A stretch of DNA of 64,000 bases from Konateibacter massiliensis (GCF_900184995.1 NZ_LT860098.1:315001-379000), one strand, 5' to 3'; positions 8,779 through 17,969 are shown, numbered from the stretch's first letter. Notes: a model not told the origin generated them from the letters alone. Translations and numbers: made by a program.

Positions 8779-9672
8779 CTATATTGCAGACGCGTTTTGT
8801 TCTGATTTCTTGAAAATGCGGCTGATAATAAATGTGAATAACAAGCACTCAATTACAATGAAAAATGCCTGCGCACTTCCGTATCCGTACAAGCCTCTTC
8901 GAAACAGGTTGTTGTACATCAAGGTTGCCGGAACCTCACTTGCGTGATTTGGTCCGCCGCCCGTCATAACATAAATCAGGTCAAAGGAACGCAGGGAACC
9001 CGTGATAGAAAAAATAACACATGTTTTGATAACCGGCGTCAGAAGCGGAATCGTAATTTTTGTATTGGTCTGCCACTTTGTAGCACCGTCAATCTGTGCC
9101 GCCTCATAATACTCTGTCGAAATCGACTTAATTCCGGCATAGAAAATAAGCAAATGATACCCGATATACTGCCAAACTGCCGGTACAACCGTGGACAAAA
9201 ATGCCGTCTTTGAATTGGAAAGCCATGAATAGTCAAAGGTATCCCCCGAGATTGCACTGATTAAAATATTTAACAATCCATATTCACTGTGGAATATTTT
9301 CATCCATAATTGACCGATTACCATACTGGAAATAACAACCGGAACAAAGTATACCGTGCGGAAAAATTTCTCCCCCTTCACGCCATGCGCCAGCACAAGT
9401 GCCAGTATTAAAGAAATCGGAAGCTGTATGAGAAGGGAAGCCGCTACCAATACAAGAGAGTTTGCCACAGCCTTTGGAAAATAGCGGTCCGCTGTAAACA
9501 TATCGATGTAGTTTTGCAGTCCCAGAAATTTCATCTTACCGATGCCGTCATATTCAAAAAGACTGTAGGTTCCGCTTATGACAAGCGGAATAAGCACAAA
9601 GCTTACAAATATTAAGAGTGCCGGCAAAACAAATACAGCGATATAGCTTTTTCTGCCTAACATTTTATCCAT
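8779..9672 (-). CDS. Carbohydrate ABC transporter permease, MalF/UgpA type
   Basis: A 297-aa permease with six predicted membrane helices; the first is residues 10-32 after the basic start MDKMLGRK. The EAA loop reads EAAQIDGATKWQ, typical of sugar importers. AAGGAGG lies 8 nt before the ATG at 9672. It forms the heteromeric channel with the MalG-like protein encoded next. A strong hairpin (9701-9738) separates it from the binding-protein gene upstream, a common arrangement that lets the binding protein be made in excess. Confidence 0.9.
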   Translation of the reverse strand: MDKMLGRKSYIAVFVLPALLIFVSFVLIPLVISGTYSLFEYDGIGKMKFLGLQNYIDMFTADRYFPKAVANSLVLVAASLLIQLPISLILALVLAHGVKGEKFFRTVYFVPVVISSMVIGQLWMKIFHSEYGLLNILISAISGDTFDYSWLSNSKTAFLSTVVPAVWQYIGYHLLIFYAGIKSISTEYYEAAQIDGATKWQTNTKITIPLLTPVIKTCVIFSITGSLRSFDLIYVMTGGGPNHASEVPATLMYNNLFRRGLYGYGSAQAFFIVIECLLFTFIISRIFKKSEQNASAI

Positions 9673-9700
9673 TTAAAATCCTCCTTTAGCTGCTTTATAA

Positions 9701-9738
9701 TGAAAAAAGATTGTCACATTTGTGACAATCTTTTTTCA
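9701..9738 (-). terminator. Partial-readthrough hairpin between binding protein and permeases
   Basis: A perfect 18-bp inverted repeat (9701-9718 with 9721-9738) around two bases. The outer arms are A6/T6, so the hairpin carries a U run on either strand. Its place between the binding-protein gene and the permease genes fits an intra-operon attenuator or an RNA-stabilising stem. Confidence 0.75.
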
Positions 9739-9762
9739 TATAAAATTGCCCTAATAAAACAT

Positions 9763-11127
9763 TTACTGGTTAATTGCCGCTTCATGCTCCTCAATAAATG
9801 TATCTACGTCTGCATCAGGTGCAAATAAAGTCTGTACTTGTTCGTTATGTATTGTTGCCGGATTTGCATCCAATGAGGTATCCCAAGCAAGTACGCTGGT
9901 CTGTCCTTCTGAAACCAAATCTTTAATCTGAATGAACAACGGATTGATGTTGCTCTCGTCTGTCTCTACATCCCAGCCACAGAAACCTGTTCCTGTCTCA
10001 TAAGCTGCTTTTCCCATCTGCTCATTGATATAAATTGCAAATTTTGCTGCTTCGTCTGCATATTTTGTGCTCTTATTTACCCAGAAGGACTCAATAAATC
10101 CGCCGCAGTAATCACTTTCATTTCCTGTTCCTGTAATCATAGGAATTTTCACTGCAACTACCTTATCCGGGTTAATGGTTGCGGTATCATCTGTATATAC
10201 TTGATTTGCAAACCAGCTTCCCATGATACGCATTCCTGCTTTTCCTGTGATAAATGCAGAGTTAGCATCATCATTTCCTGATTCTAATGGGTTCTTTCCA
10301 AAAGCTCCTGCATTGTAAAGCTCTAATACCTTTTCTGCCGCTGCCTTATAGCCTGCGTCTTCACCAAACGGAACCTCTCCGTTTAACATCTTGTTGACAT
10401 TTTCCGCTCCTACTTCTCTCATCGCCAATGCCTGATAAACGAACGCTGCATTCCAGCCATCCTTTGCTCCTGCTGCGATTGGGGTAACACCATCCAACTG
10501 GCTTAATTTCTGGCTTGCATCAAGCAATTCATCATAAGTTGTAGGAATAGTTGCTCCCGCCTGGTCAAACAGTTCCTGATTGCAGAATAATGTCATGTAC
10601 CAGGAGAAAGATGGAAGAGAATAAGTCTTTCCGTCATAAATAAAAGCATTTGTGGAGCCCGGTAATAACTTTCCTGTCACCTCATCTGTCAGATAATCGT
10701 CAAGCGGTAATAATTTATCTGCATTTACCAGCTTCTTTGCTGTTCCCGCTCCCCAGTAATAAAATACGTCAATACCGGAAGCATCGCCTGTAAATTCTGC
10801 TGAAATCTTTGTCTTATAAGCTTCTGAATCCAATGTCTGTGTGTTGATTGTTACATTCGGATTCTCTGACATATAATTGCCTACTGCAATATCATATAAT
10901 TTCTTTAACTCATTTGTATCATTAGACCATTGGTGCCATACATTCAATGTAATTTTTTCATCAGAGGAAGAGTCCGTGGACGCCTCTATTGTTGTTGCTG
11001 CTGTATCATTTGAAGTGTTGCCTGTGGTTTCCTCAGTTTTCCCACTGCTGCCGCAAGCTGCCAAGCTTACTGTCAGAGTTGCTGCCAACACTGCGGATAA
11101 TATCTTTTTCCCAGTTTTCTTTTTCAT
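9763..11127 (-). CDS. Extracellular carbohydrate-binding lipoprotein of an ABC importer
   Basis: A 454-aa family 1 solute-binding protein. The N-terminus is a lipoprotein signal (MKKKTGKKIL, hydrophobic core, lipobox LAAC with Cys25), so the mature protein is lipid-anchored outside the membrane. A Ser/Thr-rich linker (30-60) precedes the binding fold, which opens with ITLNVWHQWS and contains GAGTAKKL and FITGKAGMRIMGSW, typical of CUT1 sugar-binding proteins. AGGAGG lies 7 nt before the ATG. It is the first gene after the promoter at 11204-11232, and presumably delivers oligosaccharides to the permeases downstream. The ligand is not known; the adjoining phosphorylases point to a beta-glucan oligomer. 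Confidence 0.9.
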   Translation of the reverse strand: MKKKTGKKILSAVLAATLTVSLAACGSSGKTEETTGNTSNDTAATTIEASTDSSSDEKITLNVWHQWSNDTNELKKLYDIAVGNYMSENPNVTINTQTLDSEAYKTKISAEFTGDASGIDVFYYWGAGTAKKLVNADKLLPLDDYLTDEVTGKLLPGSTNAFIYDGKTYSLPSFSWYMTLFCNQELFDQAGATIPTTYDELLDASQKLSQLDGVTPIAAGAKDGWNAAFVYQALAMREVGAENVNKMLNGEVPFGEDAGYKAAAEKVLELYNAGAFGKNPLESGNDDANSAFITGKAGMRIMGSWFANQVYTDDTATINPDKVVAVKIPMITGTGNESDYCGGFIESFWVNKSTKYADEAAKFAIYINEQMGKAAYETGTGFCGWDVETDESNINPLFIQIKDLVSEGQTSVLAWDTSLDANPATIHNEQVQTLFAPDADVDTFIEEHEAAINQ

Positions 11128-11203
11128 TTCTAATCCTCCTAATTGATTATAAATTACTTACTCCTAAAAACTTCTTTCACATCGCATGCGTTATGTTAAA
11201 ATC

Positions 11204-11232
11204 AGTATACTCAAACTTCGCCCAATTCTCAA
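11204..11232 (-). promoter_or_regulatory. Promoter of the binding protein-transporter-phosphorylase operon
   Basis: On the minus strand, TTGAGA (11227-11232), a 17-nt spacer and TATACT (11204-11209). The predicted start lies about 70 nt before the lipoprotein ATG. Confidence 0.6.
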
Positions 11233-11248
11233 TTTAATATTTTGCCCC

Positions 11249-11282
11249 AAAAGGTAACTATTTTTACTTTATATTACCTTTT
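11249..11282. promoter_or_regulatory. Inverted repeat just upstream of the -35 box, candidate activator site
   Basis: Arms AAAAGGTAA (11249-11257) and TTACCTTTT (11274-11282) with a 16-nt spacer. The nearest arm ends about 17 bp before the -35 box of the transporter promoter. The position suits binding by the AraC-type response regulator encoded next to it. That link is inference. Confidence 0.4.
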
Positions 11283-11310
11283 GCCTCCCCTCCCCTGCAG
11301 AAAAAAACAA

Positions 11311-11331
11311 AGTGTGAGCAACGCTCACACT
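11311..11331 (-). terminator. Terminator after the response-regulator gene
   Basis: A 9-bp GC-containing stem (11311-11319 with 11323-11331), 3-nt loop, followed on the minus strand by TTGTTTTTTT. It ends the GH94-cupin-kinase-regulator transcript. A second hairpin (11348-11355 with 11360-11367) with a T run on the plus strand lies between it and the stop codon. Confidence 0.8.
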
Positions 11332-11384
11332 CTTTATTCATGACAAGTGAAGCTGTTTACAGCTTCATCTTGTTTTTATTATAC

Positions 11385-12968
11385 TCAATACTTCTCCCTC
11401 TTAAACTCCTTCACCGTAACACCCGTCAGCTTCTTAAAGCAGATGCTAAAGTAATGAGAGTCTCTGAAACCGATTTTCTCCGCAATTTCATATACCTTCA
11501 AATCCGTTGTGTTGAGCAGACGTATGCTCTCCTCAATTCGCTTTTTCAAAATATATTCAATCAGGCTGATACCTTTTTCCTTTTTAAACACCCTGCTTAG
11601 ATAACTCTCATTCGAATAGATTTTGGAAGCCACAAGCCGAAGAGACAGCTCAGGGTCAAATAAATTCTCCGAAATATATGTCGCTGCTTCCTCTACCACC
11701 TTATTGCCTTGCTTTAACTTTTTACTCTCATGGTATTCCATAATGATGTGCATGACCTCTTCCAGATAGCTTGTAATTTCCTCTACCGTATTAATGTGAC
11801 GCACTTGCTTATAAATACGCTCCTCACCTATGAGTTGGGAAAGCCCTATCCCGTATTTATTCAACGTCGTGCCAGCCCTTGTCAGAATATTCATTGTCAT
11901 CAGGCGAAGATATTCCATATCCGTCATCCTAGCACCTCGGATCAGATCCACATATTCCTTAATGTATTCCTCCACCTTATCCACCAGACAGTTTTGAACC
12001 GCAAAGAGAAAATCCTCCCAGTCAATCTCATTCTTATTCTCATTTTGATTCATAACCTCCTCGTATTCCTTGTATGTAACACAACGGTTTCTTCCAAGAA
12101 AAACAGAGGCACTGATTGCCTTTTTTGACTGCTCAAAGGCATTGGCAATACCGAAAAATCCTGTATTCCATTCACTGATTCCGATTGTTGCAGGAATCCC
12201 CATAGATTTATCCAGCGTTTCGTGTAAGGTCACAGCAATATCCTTTATTCTCTTATAGTCGGAATCGGTAAAATAAATCAGAATATTTTGCATATAGTGG
12301 GTGAAGCAGATTACGTTGTCATAATCCTGTTCCTTAATTAGATCAAAAACCTGTTTATGCTCCTTAGAAAGCCTTTCTCCGTCATCTTCCTTCAGTTTGA
12401 GGTTCAGACAGATACATCCCTTCATGATGTTTTCACAGTTATAGAGCATAAGCTTACGTCTTGCCTCCTCCTCAGGAATGCGGCACTCCACCAGTCTCTG
12501 AAAAAAGCTCTCCATCACAATATCCTGGTCTGCAAGCACACTTGCCTTCAACTCCTCGACTGCCTTTACCTGATTTTCCTCCTGCCTGATTTCCTCTTTT
12601 ATTTTGCCGGCAAGCTCGGCAATTTCATCGATATTCACAGGCTTTAAGAGAAAATCCTCCACACCTATTTTCACAGCGCGCCTTGCATAATCAAATTCCC
12701 GATATCCTGTTACAATGATAATGCGACAGCTCGGGTCCTCTTTTAAAATCTTCTCCGACAGCTCCAGTCCGTCCATGTGCGGCATGCTGATATCCGTGAG
12801 CACAATTTGCGGTTTACGATGCAGCATATATTCCATTGCTTCCTCACCCGAGCCAGCCTCGCCTACAATTTCAAAGCCGTTTCCTTCCCAGTCAAAACCG
12901 TTTCGAATCAGTACCCTCTCCAGCTTTTCATCGTCCACCAACAACACTTTAATGCTCAACTGCCTCAC
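11385..12968 (-). CDS. YesN-type response regulator with AraC DNA-binding domain
   Basis: A 527-aa transcription factor. Residues 5-125 form a receiver domain: acidic pair DD at 12-13, phospho-acceptor Asp59 in VLTDISMPHMDG, and Lys109 in FLLKPVN. A long middle region follows, and residues of about 420-527 form an AraC/XylS double helix-turn-helix ending in the family signature (FRDSHYFSICFKKLTGVTV). The start codon is GTG at 12968, overlapping the kinase gene by 20 nt; a TTG three codons later is also possible. The overlap means translational coupling with the kinase. It most likely activates the neighbouring transporter and phosphorylase operon in response to the kinase signal. Confidence 0.9.
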   Translation of the reverse strand: MRQLSIKVLLVDDEKLERVLIRNGFDWEGNGFEIVGEAGSGEEAMEYMLHRKPQIVLTDISMPHMDGLELSEKILKEDPSCRIIIVTGYREFDYARRAVKIGVEDFLLKPVNIDEIAELAGKIKEEIRQEENQVKAVEELKASVLADQDIVMESFFQRLVECRIPEEEARRKLMLYNCENIMKGCICLNLKLKEDDGERLSKEHKQVFDLIKEQDYDNVICFTHYMQNILIYFTDSDYKRIKDIAVTLHETLDKSMGIPATIGISEWNTGFFGIANAFEQSKKAISASVFLGRNRCVTYKEYEEVMNQNENKNEIDWEDFLFAVQNCLVDKVEEYIKEYVDLIRGARMTDMEYLRLMTMNILTRAGTTLNKYGIGLSQLIGEERIYKQVRHINTVEEITSYLEEVMHIIMEYHESKKLKQGNKVVEEAATYISENLFDPELSLRLVASKIYSNESYLSRVFKKEKGISLIEYILKKRIEESIRLLNTTDLKVYEIAEKIGFRDSHYFSICFKKLTGVTVKEFKREKY

Positions 12969-14733
12969 CTTCTTCCATCTTCTTTACCCGCACTGTTATC
13001 TCGCAGCCACCGCCTACCTCACTATGTATCATAATCGGGTTCTGAATACCATAATACAACGTAATTCTCTGCTTTAGACTATATATTCCAAAGCCTGATT
13101 TGCCGGTGACGCTCTTTCCTTCCATAATGGAATGGACACGCTCCTCGCTCATTCCGACACCGTCATCTAACACAATCAAGATAATTTCTTCCTCATCCTC
13201 AAATATTTTTACTAAAATATGCCCTGCACCGTCATTTCCCTTAATGCCATGATGTACGGCGTTCTCAATCAACGGCTGCAAAAGCAGCTTTAGAATTTTG
13301 CAATTTAGCAAATGCTCCTCCACATCGTATTCCACTTTGATTTTATCATCATAACGGATATTCAAAATCGTAATATAGCTTCGGATACACTGAATTTCAT
13401 CCTGAATCGTGACAAAATCAAGTCCGCTGTTTAAGCTGTTCCGATAAAAGCTTCCGAGTGCCTGCGTCATCTTAAAGCAGCTCTCATTATCCTTCATCAG
13501 TGCCAGTGCAGACACTGCATCCAGCGTATTATAAAGAAAATGCGGGTTAATCTGTGCCTGTATTAAGTCAAGCTCTCCCTTTGCAATGATTTTTTCCTCA
13601 ACCTTCACCTTCTCTATCAGGTTCTGAATCGACTTCGTCATATGATTGAACACCTTTTTCAGGTTGTTGATTTCATTCTGTTCTCCGTCTATCCTGATTG
13701 GAATGAATTCTCCTTCCTCCACCATTTTCATGTGCTTTTCCAGCTTTGCCAGAGGAGTAAAAATAAACCTCGTCAGCGCCATCGAGCAGATAAAAACGAA
13801 CAGGATATTCAGACACATAATCAAAATAATAACTGTCGTATAGTACGGAGTGAGTGCTTTTAAATTGTCCATCTGAAAAGAGCCCACAAGCTTCCAATCT
13901 GAAATCCCCATCTCCTGACTGACCATAATTACAGTAGAATCCTTGATATCTACCATCTCATAGCCAGCTTTTGAGGTTTTATGAGTGTCAATATACTCGG
14001 CATATTCCTCTTCATATTGGCTCGGTGGAATAATATAATTACCCTCTCCGTCCACGATAAAGAAATGTGAATCATAGACTGAGCTTACCTCCTCAAAGTA
14101 AGACTGGATTGTTGTCTCATCAACCGTTACCAGCAAAGTAGCAAGTGGCTCGTATGTGTTTACGGCACCAATCTCCTTTATGTAGGTGATATAGTTTTTA
14201 TCCTTTCTCGTAGGAAATTCCAGGATATCCTCACTTTTATGGATAAAAAAGCCATTTCCGTTCGCCTCCTGCATCTGTGCATACCAATCGGTGCTTTCTA
14301 TCTTTTCACTATGCACACTGATGGGACCGACCTTATATGTATTATAATAATTGTTGTACTTATCAAAGATGAATACACTGGAAATATAGTCACCCGACAA
14401 CAGCATATTTACTAAACTCTTTGTGATTCGTCGCTGAATTGTCGGGTCGATATTTTTAGATTTTACATTTTTAAGGGAGTCCTGCACGTTGTCATCAAAA
14501 TAAATAAGATTGGAAAACTGCGTTACATTCTCAAATACCAATGTCAGATTTCCCTTCAGGGCATTCACTGTCTGAATACCTGCGTTTCCCACCTCACGCT
14601 TGGTGTATGCCTCATTTACCTTCGAAATAATCGTAAACGTCATAAGAAAAGAGAGAAGGAGAACCGTGAGATACAATAAAATTATCTTTGTCTTAATTTT
14701 AAATCGCCCGAAAAATTTTCTTATCCCTTTCAT
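12949..14733 (-). CDS. YesM-type sensor histidine kinase
   Basis: A membrane kinase of about 594 aa. I start it at ATG 14733 (MKGIRKFFGRFK), which has GGAGG 6-7 nt upstream; the ATG at 14763 has none. One membrane helix near residues 15-38, an extracellular sensor domain to about 295, a second helix near 298-322, a HAMP linker, then a His_kinase domain with QINPHFLYNTLD (phospho-acceptor His398) and an HATPase_c domain (LQPLIENAVHHG, DDGVGM, GFGIYSLKQR). This architecture pairs with YesN-type regulators and usually senses sugars or the state of a binding protein. The partner regulator overlaps its 3' end. Confidence 0.9.
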   Translation of the reverse strand: MKGIRKFFGRFKIKTKIILLYLTVLLLSFLMTFTIISKVNEAYTKREVGNAGIQTVNALKGNLTLVFENVTQFSNLIYFDDNVQDSLKNVKSKNIDPTIQRRITKSLVNMLLSGDYISSVFIFDKYNNYYNTYKVGPISVHSEKIESTDWYAQMQEANGNGFFIHKSEDILEFPTRKDKNYITYIKEIGAVNTYEPLATLLVTVDETTIQSYFEEVSSVYDSHFFIVDGEGNYIIPPSQYEEEYAEYIDTHKTSKAGYEMVDIKDSTVIMVSQEMGISDWKLVGSFQMDNLKALTPYYTTVIILIMCLNILFVFICSMALTRFIFTPLAKLEKHMKMVEEGEFIPIRIDGEQNEINNLKKVFNHMTKSIQNLIEKVKVEEKIIAKGELDLIQAQINPHFLYNTLDAVSALALMKDNESCFKMTQALGSFYRNSLNSGLDFVTIQDEIQCIRSYITILNIRYDDKIKVEYDVEEHLLNCKILKLLLQPLIENAVHHGIKGNDGAGHILVKIFEDEEEIILIVLDDGVGMSEERVHSIMEGKSVTGKSGFGIYSLKQRITLYYGIQNPIMIHSEVGGGCEITVRVKKMEEGEAVEH

Positions 14734-14776
14734 TCCCTTCCTCCTTGCTTTTCCTTTACGCATATTTTAACATAAT

Positions 14777-15187
14777 TTAGTCGGCAAGCCTATCTTTCAT
14801 TTCAAGTATTTTCTGCTCGGATAAAGGAAGAATAGGTGAATTATCATCACATGTATTTTGATTTTCCACAATGAGCACCTCTCCCTCCTCATCCATTACA
14901 TGATTGTGCCATACGCCCTTTTTGACGTTGTACAGCTTGTGCGGCTCCAGCTTTATTTGGTCAATCTTGCCGATGTCGTCCCCGCTTTCTCCGGTAATCA
15001 GCGTGCAGTTTCCTTTTAACAGCACAAACACCTCGTCCGTTTCCATATGCCGCTGCATCGTTTTTATATTTTCCAGACGCACATCCTCACAGTACTTGAG
15101 CACGGCAACCCGCCATGTTTCAAAATCCACAAGAGGCTGATAGCCTTCCTTTGGCATCTCTACCACATCAATATGTTCCTTCTTCAT
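14777..15187 (-). CDS. Small cupin-fold protein
   Basis: A 136-aa cytoplasmic protein starting at ATG 15187 (MKKEHIDVVEMPK); AAGGAGG 6 nt upstream decides this start over an upstream ATG inside the previous gene. It looks like a single cupin barrel: METDEVFVLLKG carries the E-x-F-x-L-x-x-G pattern of cupin motif 1, and a later VKKGVWHNHVMD carries the histidines of motif 2. Small cupins of this kind occur near sugar catabolic genes as isomerases or sugar-binding proteins. It sits 10 nt after the GH94 gene and upstream of the kinase, so it is co-transcribed with both. The biochemical role is unknown. Confidence 0.65.
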   Translation of the reverse strand: MKKEHIDVVEMPKEGYQPLVDFETWRVAVLKYCEDVRLENIKTMQRHMETDEVFVLLKGNCTLITGESGDDIGKIDQIKLEPHKLYNVKKGVWHNHVMDEEGEVLIVENQNTCDDNSPILPLSEQKILEMKDRLAD

Positions 15188-15197
15188 TGACTCCTCC

Positions 15198-17891
15198 TTA
15201 TCTCCCAAGCTCCACCATCACAAGATGGGACTCCTGTGACAATGCTTTTATGTCACTCTCTGCTATCCACGGGGTATCGGTTTTATATGGCACATCGTCT
15301 ATTGTAATATTTTTTATTTTATATTCCCCAGTCTCCAGATTTTCTTCGTTTCTGTATACAATGCGGAGATTTTTTCCTCCAAACTGCATTGCAAGTGACG
15401 CTTGCTTCTTTCCGTCAAACTGTTCTTTCAAAAGCTGCGGTTCTAGCTTCAGATTTCCAATCTCTCCCTGCACACCGTACATTTTAGTGATTACCGTTAC
15501 TAACAGCCAGCTTGCCGCCCCTGTCAGGTAATGGTACATCCCTCTTCCTCTGGCGTCAATATACTCTGGCACTCCCGGATAAATTTTGCTGAGTTCAAAA
15601 TTATTGCAATGCTCAAAGAGCGTGTTAATCACCTTATAGCCTGCCTTTGCTTCCCCTCTGCTATAAAGTGCATTGGCATACATAACCGCCATATGAGAAA
15701 ATACTGCCCCGTTCTCCTTATGCCCATAGGCAAATCCAAACATTCTTCCAAGGTCTGTCTTAACCTCATGAAAATCTGTGTTTAGCTTGTAACCGCCGAC
15801 CTGTTTGTTATAAAGATATTTATCTGCAGATTTAATAATTTCCTTGACCTGCTCCGCTGTTGCAGTCTCTGCCATAACAGAAAATACCTGGCTTGTCAGC
15901 ATCATTCTGACTTCGTTATTGTTCTCTCCCTCAACTCTTCTCTTTTGGTTGTCATAATAACCATTGTACCAAGCATCACCGTTATCTAGGGCTATCCATT
16001 CTTTGCTTCGGATATGCTCCTTAATAAAGCGTCCTTTTTCCTTTAAATTCTTTGCCATGGCTTTACAACTTATGTCAACCTTTCTCCCGCTTATCTGATG
16101 GAGGCACGCTCTGCAATACTCCTCCAACAACTCCTGCTTCTGCTCCTTTGACTCATATAGCTGCCAATCCTCCTTCAGTAAGTGTAGCAGCTCTTCGTGG
16201 ACAGAAATCTCATGGATACCCCGTTCCTCAAGCGTCAGCAGCAAATCTCCGATTTTCTCCAGATTGCTCGCATACATGTTGGTAAAGGCAACGCTCTCAC
16301 CGTTCTCTTTCGCCATATCCAGTGCATCGTTCCAATCAGCACCACGTATTTTTATATGATTATGCTCACCCACATCATAAAAGGCAGTTAAATTCTGTAT
16401 CAAAAGGTGCTCTAAAATAGTTCCTTTGTAATCCTGCCCCTTTTCGTCTCTCACGTGATTTCCCTGACTGTCCTCCCACTTGAAGTCTTTTTCTTCACCT
16501 CTACACGCCTGTATATCCTTGAAATAGTAGTTTTCCTCTAACAATATTTTGATATCACCGGTCTGTTGAATATATAAATCAGTTGTCAAGAACGGCCACA
16601 TACCGTGATCCATCCACACTCTCGTGATGTTGTTTCGATCTGCAATAAACTCTCCCTGCCTGCTCCCGATTATCGTCGCATTCGTTCCATCAATACGCAC
16701 TCCCCCAAAGTTGTCAATGAGCATCTGTCTCACTGCCTCCGGCTCCATAATAAGAAGTGCGAGGCAGTCCTGCCACAAATCTCTCCAGCCCCTTCCGCCT
16801 TTTCCATAGTCATGATGCGGAAGAAAGGAACAGCCATAAATTCGTCGCAGCATCGGCTGAAAGCTTACCCAACTCATCCAGTTATTGAAGTCTTCATTTC
16901 CGGTTTCATAGCTTACATTTACTTTATCATGCCAATATTTTTTTGTCTTTTGTAGGGCAGACTCAAATTGTGTATTTTGCAGATAGTAGGAAGCTGTGTG
17001 AAGAAGCTTCTCTTCCTCCCGATCAAGCCCAATTGCAATAATTAGGCTGATTTCTTCGTCCGGCTTTACTGCATACTCTTGAAATACCAGTGCGCCCATC
17101 GCTTCATAGCCGCAGACCGAAGCCCCTGCCTCCATCATCGGCAATGGATTCTGATACAGGGCACGAGGATTTTCCAAACTTCCTCCCTCCCCGATAAACT
17201 CCTCTATCGTCGGAATATAACCGATTGGCTCCTTGCCCTGACAGCTTCCGAACACTCCGTAAACAACCTCGTTTTCCTGATGTCCTCTCTCGTCAAAAGT
17301 CAAGGTTGGCTTTAGGGCAATCCCGTTTTGCTTTGTCTGTATTCTATGTAAAAGTGCTGTCACATGCCTGTGGTCTCTTATATTATCCGCTGATCTTCCG
17401 TATAACGGGATTGCAGCAACCGGCTGAATGGTCATGCTCTCCTCAGAAATATTTCGGAGCGTCACTCGCATCAGCTCAACCTTTGCCTTGTCACAAGGCA
17501 CAAAGCTTTCTATTTTTGCCCTGATTCCGACTTTCTTTGACTCACGCTCTATCGTATGACACATAAATTCTGCTTCCAAAACCGTGCTTTCCTTCTCTCC
17601 ACTGAAAAGCTCCGCCTGCTGCCTGCTTGATTTTCCGGCTGCCGACCAGATATCCTTTTGATTGATTTTGCACCAGATGTTCCGTGAGGATTTATCATTG
17701 TGAAGATTTTCACTGCTTACTGGAGAAAGAATGAATGTGTTCTGATCTGTTTTACTGTCCCCGCCTAAATCGGGTGTAATGCTGCTCATCATGCCTGCTT
17801 CGTTTGCCATCGGAAAATATAGATAGCTGTAAGTTTCGGGGTTTTCCAAGGAAAATTTTCCGTTTTTATCTTTATATTGATACTTTGCCAT
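15198..17891 (-). CDS. GH94 family disaccharide phosphorylase
   Basis: An 897-aa cytoplasmic protein. Residues 1-320 form the beta-sandwich domain, and the rest the (alpha/alpha)6 barrel. The catalytic region reads GGRGWRDLWQDCLALL, with the R-D-x-x-Q-D motif (Asp371/Asp375) of GH94. Later IRGADWNDALD is the second family signature, contributing to the active site. The enzyme should phosphorolyse a beta-glucosidic disaccharide to alpha-glucose-1-phosphate plus glucose. Its length is closer to laminaribiose phosphorylases (around 900 aa) than to cellobiose phosphorylases (around 800), a weak hint for beta-1,3 linkage. GGGAGG precedes the ATG. It leads the transcript that also carries the cupin, kinase and regulator. 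Confidence 0.85.
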   Translation of the reverse strand: MAKYQYKDKNGKFSLENPETYSYLYFPMANEAGMMSSITPDLGGDSKTDQNTFILSPVSSENLHNDKSSRNIWCKINQKDIWSAAGKSSRQQAELFSGEKESTVLEAEFMCHTIERESKKVGIRAKIESFVPCDKAKVELMRVTLRNISEESMTIQPVAAIPLYGRSADNIRDHRHVTALLHRIQTKQNGIALKPTLTFDERGHQENEVVYGVFGSCQGKEPIGYIPTIEEFIGEGGSLENPRALYQNPLPMMEAGASVCGYEAMGALVFQEYAVKPDEEISLIIAIGLDREEEKLLHTASYYLQNTQFESALQKTKKYWHDKVNVSYETGNEDFNNWMSWVSFQPMLRRIYGCSFLPHHDYGKGGRGWRDLWQDCLALLIMEPEAVRQMLIDNFGGVRIDGTNATIIGSRQGEFIADRNNITRVWMDHGMWPFLTTDLYIQQTGDIKILLEENYYFKDIQACRGEEKDFKWEDSQGNHVRDEKGQDYKGTILEHLLIQNLTAFYDVGEHNHIKIRGADWNDALDMAKENGESVAFTNMYASNLEKIGDLLLTLEERGIHEISVHEELLHLLKEDWQLYESKEQKQELLEEYCRACLHQISGRKVDISCKAMAKNLKEKGRFIKEHIRSKEWIALDNGDAWYNGYYDNQKRRVEGENNNEVRMMLTSQVFSVMAETATAEQVKEIIKSADKYLYNKQVGGYKLNTDFHEVKTDLGRMFGFAYGHKENGAVFSHMAVMYANALYSRGEAKAGYKVINTLFEHCNNFELSKIYPGVPEYIDARGRGMYHYLTGAASWLLVTVITKMYGVQGEIGNLKLEPQLLKEQFDGKKQASLAMQFGGKNLRIVYRNEENLETGEYKIKNITIDDVPYKTDTPWIAESDIKALSQESHLVMVELGR

Positions 17892-17913
17892 TTTACATAC
17901 CTCCCTTTTCTTT

Positions 17914-17941
17914 AGTATAACGAAATAACCCTAATTGCAAA
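17914..17941 (-). promoter_or_regulatory. Possible GH94 promoter overlapping a long inverted repeat
   Basis: On the minus strand, TTTGCA (17936-17941), a 16-nt spacer and TATACT (17914-17919). The -35 box and much of the spacer lie within the inverted repeat at 17924-17969. Confidence 0.4.
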
Positions 17942-17969
17942 ATTTAATAATTTTACAATTAGGGTTATT
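17924..17969. terminator. Long hairpin between the ligase-like gene and the GH94 gene
   Basis: A 14-bp inverted repeat (17924-17937 with 17956-17969) encloses a second 6-bp one (AAAATT/AATTTT), giving a nearly continuous stem. The plus-strand side is followed by a T-rich tract. It can end transcription of the gene at 17997, or act as an operator over the GH94 promoter. Confidence 0.6.
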
